Origin: CAVVUC01 sp963751395 | GTDB taxonomy: Bacteria > Verrucomicrobiota > Verrucomicrobiia > Chthoniobacterales > Chthoniobacteraceae | DNA: 64,000 bases | Assembly (NCBI GenBank): GCA_963751395.1 | Contig: CAVVUC010000004.1 | Span: 248,001 to 312,000, forward strand | Reading direction: 5' to 3' | In this document: positions 35,538 through 43,471 of the stretch, piece by piece | Numbering within the stretch: the first letter of the stretch is position 1 | Layout of the letters: every line of letters starts with the position of its first letter | Program-made: the position numbers and the translations under genes | The notes under the pieces: model-generated | What the model was told of the DNA's origin: nothing | Databases searched by the model: none | What the model saw: only the letters and a program-made list of their open reading frames with translations

Positions 35538-35732
35538 CTATCCTTTGAGTGTGGCAACGCTGCGGTGAATGGCGGGAATGGCCTGGCGAATTTCGTCGTC
35601 GGCACCTTTGAGTTTCGAGCCGAGCCGGTAGCTGCTCGATGGGTTGCCCCATTCCTCGCAAAAATAAGGGCGCATGGCTTCGAAGACTGCCGGAGCTGTG
35701 GGAGTCGTGGCATTGTGGTCGAGGTAGATCAT
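35538..35732 (-). pseudogene. N-terminal fragment of cysteine desulfurase (NifS/IscS-like)
   Basis: ATG 35732 gives MIYLDHNATTPTAPAVFEAM and then RPYFCEEWGNPSSSYRLG, the unmistakable first 40 residues of a PLP-dependent cysteine desulfurase. The frame ends after 64 residues (IRQAIPAIHRSVATLKG), before the PLP lysine, His or active Cys. The rest of the roughly 380-residue enzyme is missing; the nucleotidyltransferase gene begins 6 bases later. A relic, possibly from a lost defence or tRNA-modification gene set. It was probably truncated when the downstream pair or the IS110 element moved in. Confidence 0.8.
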
Positions 35733-35865
35733 GTGCGCTGGCGGACGTGGGCAGTGAGCGTAATGGTCCGCTAACTCCACGGCAATCTCACAGTCAGTGA
35801 GTTCGCAGAAACTGAGATGGCGAGGGCAGTTTCCGGCAGCGGCCCCACCACCCGCCACGCGGTGC

Positions 35866-36022
35866 AACTGCCCCGGCAAGTGCGTTCCGAAAGCCTCACT
35901 TTCGGAACGAGTCCCCATGAACTGCGTTCACCACGCAGCATGTAAAGTTCGAGACGGTCGCGTCCGTCGTTATTCGGCTGGTTTAACCGATTTCGCCTAT
36001 TTCGGAGTCAGGTTGAAGGGTT
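35866..36022 (+). mobile_element. Miniature IS110 remnant (left and right ends only)
   Basis: Copy B of the 77-base repeat (35866-35942), with a perfect hairpin CGTTCCGAAAG/CTTTCGGAACG, then about 55 unrelated bases, then CTATTTCGGAGTCAGGTTGA (35997-36016), which matches the right flank of the full element with small indels. It therefore looks like a deletion derivative of the same IS110 element, with no transposase. It lies 1 kb from the full copy. Confidence 0.65.
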
Positions 36023-36091
36023 GGTGGCGGGTTGCGTGGTGGCTGCGCGCTATCCGATGCCGGCGCGAATCAGGTCGGGCGGCTTCCCCTT

Positions 36092-38090
36092 TTACAAAAA
36101 GTAATCGAAGTCCGACTCGCGGCTGATCCAGCGGCGGATGCGGAAGACGTGCGCCGGTTTTGTGTGCGGATCGAGTTTGACGAAGTTGCGGCTGCCCCGC
36201 CAGAGGTAGCGCTCGCCCGTCAACAGGTCGTGGACCTGATAGGTGTCGCTTTCGAGGAAGCCGAATTCCTCGACCGGAACGTGGAGGTAGGCACTCTGCG
36301 TCTGATACGGGTCGAGGTTGACGACGACGAGGATGATGTTGTCGAGCGACTCGGTCATTTTGCCGTAGAAAAGGATGCTGTCGTTCTCGGCTTCGTAAAA
36401 ACGGAGATTCGCGTAGTCGTGCAGCGCGCGGTTCTCCTGACGGATGCGGTTGAGGCGCGTGATGGTGTCCTTGATGTTGCCGGGCGCATTCCAGTCCCGG
36501 CCCTTGAACTGGTATTTCTCGGAGTCGAGATACTCCTCGCGCCCCGGCAGCGCGGCGTTTTCGCACAGCTCGAATCCGCTGTAGATGCCGTAAACGGACG
36601 AGAGCGTGGCCGCGAGCGTGGCGCGGATGAGGAAGGCGGGCCGCCCGCCGTGCTGGAGGAAGAACGGCAGGATGTCGGGCGTGTTGGTGAACAGATTGCC
36701 GCGGAAGTATTCCGCCATTTCGGTCTGCGTCAGCTCGGTGAAATACTCGATGAGTTCGTGCTTCGAGTTGCGCCAGGTGAAGTAGGTGTAGCTCTGCTGG
36801 AAGCCGACTTTGGCGAGCGACCTTCATCATCTTCGGGCGTGTGAACGCTTCCGACAGGAAGATCACGTCGGGAAATCTCGCGCGCACTTTTCCAATGAGG
36901 TATTCCCAGAACGCGACGGGCTTGGTGTGCGGATTATCGACGCGGAAAATGCGGACGCCTTTTGCCGACCAGAACAAAACGACGCTCGTGATTTCCTCCC
37001 AAAGCGCCTGCCAGTTCGCGTTGTGGTAATCGAGCGGATAGACGTCCTCGTATTTCTTCGGCGGATTCTCGGCGTATTTGATCGTGCCGTCGGGCCGCTT
37101 GAAAAACCACTCGGGATGCTCGGTCACATACGGATGATCGGGCGAGCAGTTGAGCGCGAAGTCGAGGGCGAGCTGCATGTCGCGCTTCTTGAGTTCGGCG
37201 ATGAGCCAGTCGAAATCCTCGAACGTGCCCAGCTCGGGCGCGATGTCCTTGTGTCCGCCGCCGTTGACACCCTGGGCGCGGTTGCCGATGGCGTAGGGGA
37301 CGCCGGGCTCGCCGGGCTCGCAGGTCGTGGAGTTGTTACGCCCCTTGCGATTCGTAACACCGATCGGATGGATCGGGGGAAAGTAGATCACGTCGAAACC
37401 CATCGCCTTCGCGTCGTCGATGCGCCCGAGGCAATCGCGGAACGTCGAGCCGCTATCGGGTTTGCCCTCGGCGGAGCGCGGAAAGAACTCATACCACGCG
37501 GAGAACCGGGCGCGCTCGCAATCGACCTCGACCCTCGCGTAGGGCGTGTATTCCGTGGCCTGTGAACGATCGGGCCACGAGGCCATCAGCGCCTCCAGCT
37601 CGGTCCAATGCGCAATCGCATCGACCTCCTTCGGCCCGGCTTCGCTGATTTTTTCGGCCAGTTCGACCAGGCGGCTTTGGTCGCGGTGATTTTTTGCACG
37701 CAACGCAGCTCCTGCAACGAGGTGCGCGCCTTCGATCGTCTCGCTTTTCAAATCCGCCACGCCGCCCTCGAATTTTTTTCGGAATTCGTGCTGCCACGAG
37801 CGGAATACGTCGCCCCACGCCTCGATGGTGAATTCATAGATCGCGTTCTCGAAGAACGAGCAGGTCGCTTTCCATCGGTCGTTGATGAGCGGAGTCATCG
37901 GTGTCTCGTGCCATTTCTTGCCGCCGGCTTTGCGCCACTTGAGGACGGCGGTGACGACATCGTGGCCGTCCTTGAAGACATCGGCTTCGACGACGAGGTC
38001 TTCGCCGGCTGCGCGCTTGATGGGATAACGGCCGCCATGAATGAGCGGCGTGATGTTTTCGATGACGACGGTGGGTTGGTTTGGAATCAT
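36092..38090 (-). CDS. glgE: Maltosyltransferase GlgE, frameshifted
   Basis: GH13 enzyme that extends alpha-1,4-glucans from maltose-1-phosphate, an alternative to glycogen synthase. ATG 38090 starts MIPNQPTVVIENITPLIHGG, the N-terminal domain (DUF3416). The catalytic barrel follows: VIYFPPIHPIG, the nucleophile Asp in RIFRVDNPHTKP, and the acid Glu in FLSEAFTRPKMMK. Right after that, near 36820, one extra base breaks the frame; QSYTYFTWRNSKHELIEYF and TNTPDILP then resume in the next frame and run to the stop at 36092. Total length of about 666 residues is normal for GlgE. No treS, pep2 or glgB is in the window. Either an assembly indel or a dead gene. Confidence 0.86.
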
Positions 38091-38249
38091 GTGCGCCCCT
38101 TGTTGGAGGGGCTCTTTGCTAACAACAAATCGGGGAGCGTCCAAACCTTTTCGCCCCCGGGGATTGCGCGCTGCTGTCGCGGGTTAAACGAGAACATCGA
38201 GGTGTAGTGGAACGCCCCATGTTAAAATCGAGCCGCGCCCCTATTGCGC

Positions 38250-38372
38250 CGGGTGATGGAAAAAGCCAGATTGGGTGCGGGAAACTTCGATGCATCGGAG
38301 CAACCCACTTCAGCCTGGTTAGAGGGGGTCCCACCTAACGGTGGTTTTCTAACCAGGCTTTTTCTTGCCCGG
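38250..38372. promoter_or_regulatory. Structured intergenic region with hairpins on both strands
   Basis: On the plus strand a perfect 12-bp stem AGCCTGGTTAGA/TCTAACCAGGCT (38312-38359) with an inner hairpin CCACC-TAAC-GGTGG is followed by TTTTTC, a good terminator. Just before it lies GGGTGC...GCAACCC enclosing the palindrome CGATGCATCG. On the minus strand the latter pairs as CCAG...TGGGT/ACCCA...CTGG and is followed by CTTTTTCC, ending the AmgK-like transcript or forming part of the glgE leader. The two structures share CCAGG, so only one could form at a time. I do not recognise a named RNA family. Confidence 0.5.
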
Positions 38373-38395
38373 ATGCCGTCTGCCGGACCGGCGCT

Positions 38396-39385
38396 TCAGC
38401 GCAGGCTTTCCAGGAGCCGTCGCAAACCGGCAAGGCTCGGGATGCGCTGCAATACTTCCGTCAGCGATGCGAGCGCCGCCGGGATGTGTTCGAGAAAATG
38501 GGCGCGCCTTTTTACCAGTCCCAGAAAGCCGTAGGCGCCGAGCGCCTGCATCAAACGCTGCGCGGCGCAGAAATCGAGAAGCTCCGCGAAGTCGTGCGGC
38601 AGATCCATCCCGGCGTCGATGGCGCGCTCGATGAAGCCTTCGACCAAATCCTCGCGCTGGCTTGTCGTGAGAGCCACGTAAGGATCGTAAACGAGCGAGG
38701 CCAGATCATATTGCATCAGGCCGGGGCGCAATCCCTGAAAATCGATCAGGCAGGCACGGTCTTGGTTGATCATGATATTCTGCGATTGGAAATCGCGATG
38801 CACAAGCACGCGCGGCTGCCGGTCCAAAATCGCGGCGATCTCGACGAGCGCGTCGCGATCGCATGGGCCGGCGATGCGCTGCGGATCGAGTTTGAAAACT
38901 CGGGCCAGGCAGTTCTCGAAAAAGTAATCCTGCTCCCAGCGGTAAAGCTCCGCGTTGAATTCGACCTGCAAAGTCAGGCCGGACTCCGGCAGCGCGCGAT
39001 GCGCCCTGGCGTGCAGCGCGACCAACTGATCGAGCGCGCACCCGTAACGCTCCCGCAACTGCGGCCACTGTTCGTCGCGATACGACCAGAGATCGCGTTC
39101 GCCCAGGTCCTCCATCCAGATCAGTTGCTCCTCTTCGTCGTGGAAATAAATCTCCGGCACGTTGATGCCCACCGATGCCAGGAACTGCGCGATCTCGACA
39201 TAGTGGCGGTTCTCTGCGCGCTGGTCCCCGTATTTCACGAGGATCAGCGAGTGCTCTGCGGTGACGCGGATGCGGTAGTAGCGCCGGTCCGAGCCGCCCT
39301 TTTCAACCGGCTGGATTTCGATGGAACTTTTCGCGAAGCGCGGAAAGCGCGTGACGGTTTGCTGGATGAGCGATTCGGAAAGCAT
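38396..39385 (-). CDS. amgK: Sugar kinase of the APH fold, AmgK-like
   Basis: Aminoglycoside-phosphotransferase-fold kinase, 329 residues. The assignment to anomeric MurNAc/GlcNAc kinase AmgK rests on its family features and on its partner upstream. The N-lobe has GGSDRRYYRIR and ILVKYGD; the catalytic loop is VLVHRDFQSQNIM with the Asp base, and the metal Asp is in CLIDFQGLRPGLMQYDLASL. The next gene on the strand is a MurU-like nucleotidyltransferase 223 bases upstream, separated by a palindromic repeat. Together they would recycle peptidoglycan sugars to UDP-MurNAc. A generic choline/APH kinase is the alternative. Confidence 0.78.
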   Translation of the reverse strand: MLSESLIQQTVTRFPRFAKSSIEIQPVEKGGSDRRYYRIRVTAEHSLILVKYGDQRAENRHYVEIAQFLASVGINVPEIYFHDEEEQLIWMEDLGERDLWSYRDEQWPQLRERYGCALDQLVALHARAHRALPESGLTLQVEFNAELYRWEQDYFFENCLARVFKLDPQRIAGPCDRDALVEIAAILDRQPRVLVHRDFQSQNIMINQDRACLIDFQGLRPGLMQYDLASLVYDPYVALTTSQREDLVEGFIERAIDAGMDLPHDFAELLDFCAAQRLMQALGAYGFLGLVKRRAHFLEHIPAALASLTEVLQRIPSLAGLRRLLESLR

Positions 39386-39393
39386 GAAATTAT

Positions 39394-39604
39394 TGAATCA
39401 GGAAAACAGGAAAGCAGGAACGGAGAGAATGACTGTTGCGATAGTTGCTTCCAAACAAGCGCGCGTCATTTGTAGCGCAGCGTGGAATCTCAAGATCGTC
39501 GCTCTGCGTGGTTTGCGGGATTCCTCGCTGGGCTCGGAATGACGCGCCAAAGAGACCAACACATAACTTCGAGAGTTTTCCTGCGTTCCTGCTTTCCTGA
39601 TTCA
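39394..39604. repeat. Nested inverted-repeat element between amgK and the MurU-like gene
   Basis: Outer arms: TGAATCAGGAAAACAGGAAA (from 39394) and, reversed, TTTCCTGCTTTCCTGATTCA-like sequence ending at 39604. Each arm is a run of AGGAA(A/C)GC units. Inner arms: GCGCGTCATT (39461-39470) and AATGACGCGC (39538-39547), a perfect 10-bp pair, with CAGCG...GGAATC also mirrored inside. No gene fits in it. Confidence 0.8.
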
Positions 39605-39608
39605 TTTT

Positions 39609-40556
39609 CTAAAAATCGATGTCGGTGTGCGTGCCGCGCACGCGTTGTCCGGCAGTGACGATACAGTTTTTCAGCACGCTGTCGGCGACAATTTCAGCGT
39701 CCTCCCAAACGATGCAGTCGATGAGCGTCGCCCGCCCGCCAACGCTCGCGCCCGCGCCAATCGCCGTCGCGCCCGATATTTTCGCCGTCGCTGCAATCTT
39801 CGCCGTCGGATGAAGCCACTCTCCGCATTCCGCATTCCCCATTCCGCATTCGAAAAAGTGCCGATGCACATCGAGATACTTCTCGCGCGTGCCGAGATCC
39901 CACCAATGCCCTTCGTCCAGCACGATGCCGCCGAGCTTTTCGCCGTGCTGAATCATCTCCAGGAATATCGGGACGACGGAAATTTTCGTCTGCGGCGGAA
40001 TCCGCGCGAAGAATTCCGGACTCACGACGTAAACGCCGGTGAACAGATACTTCGGCGGGATCGTGCCATGCAGCCGTTGCGAAATATCGGCAATGCGCCC
40101 GGTCAATTCATCGAGCGAAACCTGCAACGGCCCGTCCTTGGAACGCAGCACCATCGTCACTTCGTTGCCGGATTCGAGGTGATGCCGCATCGCTTTCTCG
40201 ATCGGCAGATCGCTAAGGATGTCGCCGTTATAGACGACGAACGGCGCACCGGTCAGCAGCGGCTCGACGTTCTTGATTCCGCCCGCAGTTTCCAGCAGAT
40301 CGACCTCGTGCGCGAAATGCACCGGCACTCCGCGATAGGTGCCGCCGGGGAAGGCCTGCGCGTAAGCTTCGTGGCGATGATGCGTGTTCACGACAAGCCT
40401 GGTCACTCCGTTACGAATCAAGTGGTCGAATGCAAACGCGATCAACGGCTTCCCGCAGATCGGAATGAGCGGCTTCGGCCTGTGTGCGGTGAGGGTTTTC
40501 AGCCGCATGCCGAGGCCGGCGCCGAGCACGAAAGCGTTGCGAATCGCGGGTGTCAT
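39609..40556 (-). CDS. murU: MurNAc-1-phosphate uridylyltransferase-like nucleotidyltransferase with hexapeptide tail
   Basis: Nucleotidyltransferase that would convert sugar-1-phosphate to UDP-sugar. ATG 40556 starts MTPAIRNAFVLGAGLGMRLK; the signature GxGxRL...KPL is visible as AGLGMRL and RPKPLIPICGKPL. The sugar-binding YNGDILSDLP carries the metal Asp. The C-terminal half has left-handed beta-helix repeats (ATAKISGATAIGAGASVGG), so the protein is longer than plain MurU (about 220 residues). At 39820-39852 a short repeat array inserts ECGMGNAECGEWL in frame between the two domains. The partner kinase AmgK is downstream. A GDP/UDP-sugar pyrophosphorylase is the alternative. Confidence 0.72.
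   Translation of the reverse strand: MTPAIRNAFVLGAGLGMRLKTLTAHRPKPLIPICGKPLIAFAFDHLIRNGVTRLVVNTHHRHEAYAQAFPGGTYRGVPVHFAHEVDLLETAGGIKNVEPLLTGAPFVVYNGDILSDLPIEKAMRHHLESGNEVTMVLRSKDGPLQVSLDELTGRIADISQRLHGTIPPKYLFTGVYVVSPEFFARIPPQTKISVVPIFLEMIQHGEKLGGIVLDEGHWWDLGTREKYLDVHRHFFECGMGNAECGEWLHPTAKIAATAKISGATAIGAGASVGGRATLIDCIVWEDAEIVADSVLKNCIVTAGQRVRGTHTDIDF
39820..39852. repeat. CGCATTC repeat array inside the MurU-like gene
   Basis: CTCCGCATTCCGCATTCCCC then ATTCCGCATTCG: three copies of the word CCGCATT in tandem. It falls between two domains and is translated on the minus strand as ECGMGNAECGEW. The same words occur in dxr, ispG and thrB. Confidence 0.8.
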
Positions 40557-40623
40557 CCGATGAGTGCGGGGACTGTATAATTTTCTATTCGCCGCGCAAA
40601 AGAATTCGCTACTGTGACGGCAT

Positions 40624-41031
40624 ATGACGGAAGAAACCATCTGGACCGGCACCTCGTCCCAGGTCAAAAACCTGGGTCCATTTCTTTTGTGTCTCCTTAT
40701 CGTCCCGATTCCGTGGGCGCTCTGGAAATGGCTCGAGGTCAAGGCGCGCACGTATCGCGTCACGACCGAGCGCCTGCTGACGACGAGCGGAGTCCTTTCC
40801 AAAACAACCGACTCGCTCGAGCTCTATCGCGTCAAAGACATCCGGGTGACGCAGCCGTTTCTTCTGCGATTCTTCAGCCTGGAAAATATCGAACTCGTGA
40901 CCACGGATGAAACGTCGGCGCTGGTGGAGATCGATTACATGCCTCAATCCATCAAGCTTGCCGACATCCTGCGCCGCCAGGTCGAAGCCTGCCGCGTGGC
41001 GAAACGCGTGCGCGAAATCGACGTCGAATAA
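40624..41031 (+). CDS. PH-domain (bPH2/YdbS-like) membrane protein
   Basis: A 135-residue protein with one hydrophobic segment (LGPFLLCLLIVPIPWALWKW) followed by a bacterial pleckstrin-homology-like domain (YRVTTERLLTTSGVLSKTTDSLELYRVKDI, quoted here in pieces as YRVTTERLL and ELYRVKDIRVTQPFL). This is the form of single-domain YdbS-type proteins attached to the inner membrane. Their function is mostly unknown, often in envelope stress or lipid binding. It starts 60 bases from the divergent MurU-like gene and ends 5 bases before the oligoendopeptidase gene, so it is in an operon with that. Confidence 0.82.
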   Translation: MTEETIWTGTSSQVKNLGPFLLCLLIVPIPWALWKWLEVKARTYRVTTERLLTTSGVLSKTTDSLELYRVKDIRVTQPFLLRFFSLENIELVTTDETSALVEIDYMPQSIKLADILRRQVEACRVAKRVREIDVE

Positions 41032-41035
41032 TCCC

Positions 41036-42877
41036 ATGAAACTCGCTCCCGCATTTTACAAAGACGAACCTGCCGGTGGAGGAAAGCAGACTCCAACGCG
41101 CGACCAAATTCCCGCCACAGACACATGGGATTTGACGCTGCTCTACGCGACGCCGGAGAAATGGACCGAGGGATTTGCCGAGTTGCAGGGCACCTATGCC
41201 GACATCGCGAAGTTCAAAGGGCGCGTCGGTGAATCGGCTCAGGCTCTGCGCGACTGCCTCGAATTCGACAAGGCGCTGAATCTCAAGATCGAGCGGCTCT
41301 ACCACTACGCGATGTTGAAAATGTCGGAGGACAGTTCCGACAACGAGAACCTTTCGCGCGAAGGGCAGTTGCAAAACCTGCTCACGAAAATTGGCGAGGT
41401 CTCCTCGTTCATCACGCCGGAGATTCAGGCGATCGACGACGCGACATGGGCCGCCCGCCTCGCTGATCCGGTGCTCGAACCGTGGCTGATTCTGCTGAAA
41501 AAAGTGCGCCGTCTGAAACCGCACACGCTGTCCGAAGCCGAGGAGCGCCTGCTCGCGCTCGGTGCCAGCGCCCTCCACGGGCATCGCGAGACGTTCTCGC
41601 AGTTGACGAACGTCGATATGAAATTCGGCGTGCTGGTCGATGAGAAGGGCGAGGAGCGGGCGCTGACTCAGAGTTCGTTTTCTTCGTTCCTCGTAAAGCA
41701 GGACCCGGAGATCCGAAAGCGCGCGTTCCATCAGTTTTACGCCGAGTTCAAAGACCATCAATACACCGTCGCTTCGAGCTTCGCCCATTCCGTGCGCGGC
41801 GATGTCTTCTACGCCCGCGCGCGGAATTATCCCTCGGCGCTGGAAGCAGCGCTGTTCGGCGACGACATCCCGGTTGCGGTCTATGACAACCTCATCGCAG
41901 CCGTCCGCAACAACCTCGCGCCGCTTTACAAGTACTACGAACTGCGCCGGCGCGTGCTCGGACTGAAAGAGATCCATCATTACGACACCTACGTGCCGAT
42001 GGTCGCGGACATCGAAACGAACGTGCCTTTCGACGACGGCATCGACAAGGTGCTCGCCGCGCTGAAACCGCTCGGCGGCGAATACGTCTCCGCGCTTGGC
42101 GCGGGGCTGCGCGGGCGCTGGTGCGACCGTTACGAAAGCAAGGGCAAACGCAGCGGCGCGTTCTCATCGAGCAGCTACGGCAACCCGCCCTACATCATGA
42201 TGAACTACAAGGCCGACGTGTTCTCCGATGTCTATACCCTCGCGCACGAGGCCGGGCACTCGATGCATACGTGGTATGCGCAGCGCCATCAGTCGTTTCA
42301 AAACTACGACTACCCGATCTTCCTCGCGGAGGTCGCCTCGACGTTCAACGAAGAGCTGCTCACGCACCACCTGCTCGAAAACACGAGCGACAAACGGATG
42401 CGCGCCTACTTGATCAACCGCCAGATCGACGACATTCGCGGCACGGTCTATCGACAGACGATGTTCGCGGAGTTCGAGAAAATCGTCCACGCGATGGAGG
42501 AGGCCGGCGAGGCGCTCACGCTCGACAGCTTCCGCGCGGCGTATCGCAAGCTGCTCGACGCCTACTTCGGACCGGACTTCACCATCGACTCCGAACTCGA
42601 ACTCGAATGCCTGCGCATCCCGCATTTCTACGGCGCGTTCTACGTTTACAAATACGCCACCGGCATGTCGGCGGCAGTCACGCTCGCGCACAAGGTCTTG
42701 AGCCGCGGCGCGTCGGACGTCGATGCCTATCTCGGCTTCCTGAAATCGGGCGGCTCGAAGTTCCCGCTGCCGACGCTCGCCGCCGCAGGCGTGGACATGT
42801 CGAGTCCGGCGCCGATCGAACGCACGCTGAAACTTTTCGCCGCCCGCGTGGACGAACTCGAAGAACTGCTAACCTGA
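41036..42877 (+). CDS. pepF: Oligoendopeptidase F, M3 family
   Basis: Cytoplasmic zinc metallopeptidase that cuts short peptides. ATG 41036 is preferred to the longer upstream frame. The product is 613 residues. The zinc motif is LAHEAGHSMHT (HEXXH) with the third ligand Glu in FLAEVASTFNEELL, and the family end IPHFYGAFYVYKYATGMSAA is present. The start is 4 bases after the PH-domain protein's stop. The stop at 42877 is followed at once by a palindromic repeat. Related to the B. subtilis-type PepF; substrate preference is not visible. Confidence 0.95.
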   Translation: MKLAPAFYKDEPAGGGKQTPTRDQIPATDTWDLTLLYATPEKWTEGFAELQGTYADIAKFKGRVGESAQALRDCLEFDKALNLKIERLYHYAMLKMSEDSSDNENLSREGQLQNLLTKIGEVSSFITPEIQAIDDATWAARLADPVLEPWLILLKKVRRLKPHTLSEAEERLLALGASALHGHRETFSQLTNVDMKFGVLVDEKGEERALTQSSFSSFLVKQDPEIRKRAFHQFYAEFKDHQYTVASSFAHSVRGDVFYARARNYPSALEAALFGDDIPVAVYDNLIAAVRNNLAPLYKYYELRRRVLGLKEIHHYDTYVPMVADIETNVPFDDGIDKVLAALKPLGGEYVSALGAGLRGRWCDRYESKGKRSGAFSSSSYGNPPYIMMNYKADVFSDVYTLAHEAGHSMHTWYAQRHQSFQNYDYPIFLAEVASTFNEELLTHHLLENTSDKRMRAYLINRQIDDIRGTVYRQTMFAEFEKIVHAMEEAGEALTLDSFRAAYRKLLDAYFGPDFTIDSELELECLRIPHFYGAFYVYKYATGMSAAVTLAHKVLSRGASDVDAYLGFLKSGGSKFPLPTLAAAGVDMSSPAPIERTLKLFAARVDELEELLT

Positions 42878-42882
42878 CAAGG

Positions 42883-42985
42883 CCATCCCGAGCGGAGCCG
42901 AAGGATCACAGTGCTGGAGCACGGAATGAATGAAACAGTTAAAATGGAGAAAAATCAGTGATCCTTCGGCGTTGCTCAGGATGAC
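42883..42985. repeat. Palindromic repeat with CCGAAGGATCAC arms
   Basis: Left arm CCATCCCGAGCGGAGCCGAA... (42883-42909) and right arm ...TTCGGCGTTGCTCAGGATGAC (42959-42985). CCGAAGGATCAC and GTGATCCTTCGG are exact complements. The outer ends repeat the GTCATCC(T/C)GAGC word of the 26474-26889 element. It begins 5 bases after pepF and ends 9 bases before the TPR gene. Confidence 0.8.
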
Positions 42986-42994
42986 AATTTTGTG

Positions 42995-43468
42995 ATGGAG
43001 GATTTCGAAAGGAGAATTCAGGCGGCGCAAGGCTACTCGGAGTTGGGCATGACCAACGACGCGCTGGAAGAACTCGATGGCGTCGCTCCGCCGTTCTGCG
43101 AGCGGCCGGAGTTTTTGGAAATGCGCCTGCTGATCCTGCTCCACGCGCGCCGCTGGAAGGAGGCGCTCGCCGCCGCGCGCAGACTCTGCAAGGTCGTGCC
43201 CGGCTTCTCGGCGGGCTACATTCACACGGCTTTTTGTTTGCACGAACTGGGTCGCACCTCCGAAGCCAAAGCCCTGCTGCTCTCAGGCCCGCCCTCGCTG
43301 CTCGAAGAGCCGACCTACCACTACAACCTCGCGTGCTACGAATGCGCCCTTGGCAATCTGGAGTCGGCACAGGCTCATCTCGAAACCACTTTCGCGATGG
43401 ACCGGAAGTTCCGCGACTTCGCAAGAACAGACCCCGATCTGGCGAAGCTGCGAGGGGATGAGTCTTAA
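42995..43468 (+). CDS. Small TPR-repeat protein
   Basis: A 157-residue cytoplasmic protein of helix-turn-helix repeats resembling tetratricopeptide units: EDFERRIQAAQGYSELGMTNDALEELD, ALAAARRLCKVVPGFSAGYI and YNLACYECALGNLESAQAHL. Such proteins bind partners rather than catalyse. GTG 42992 or ATG 42995 is the start; the ATG is taken. There is no Shine-Dalgarno separate from the repeat element that ends just upstream, so that element may supply the ribosome site. It is convergent with gpmI, whose stop codon is 4 bases away. Confidence 0.75.
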   Translation: MEDFERRIQAAQGYSELGMTNDALEELDGVAPPFCERPEFLEMRLLILLHARRWKEALAAARRLCKVVPGFSAGYIHTAFCLHELGRTSEAKALLLSGPPSLLEEPTYHYNLACYECALGNLESAQAHLETTFAMDRKFRDFARTDPDLAKLRGDES

Positions 43469-43471
43469 ATG

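Noticed and set aside
38250..38372. SRP RNA or a known riboswitch
   Set aside because: The conserved SRP loop and the cores of common riboswitches were looked for by eye and not found; left as an unnamed structured region.
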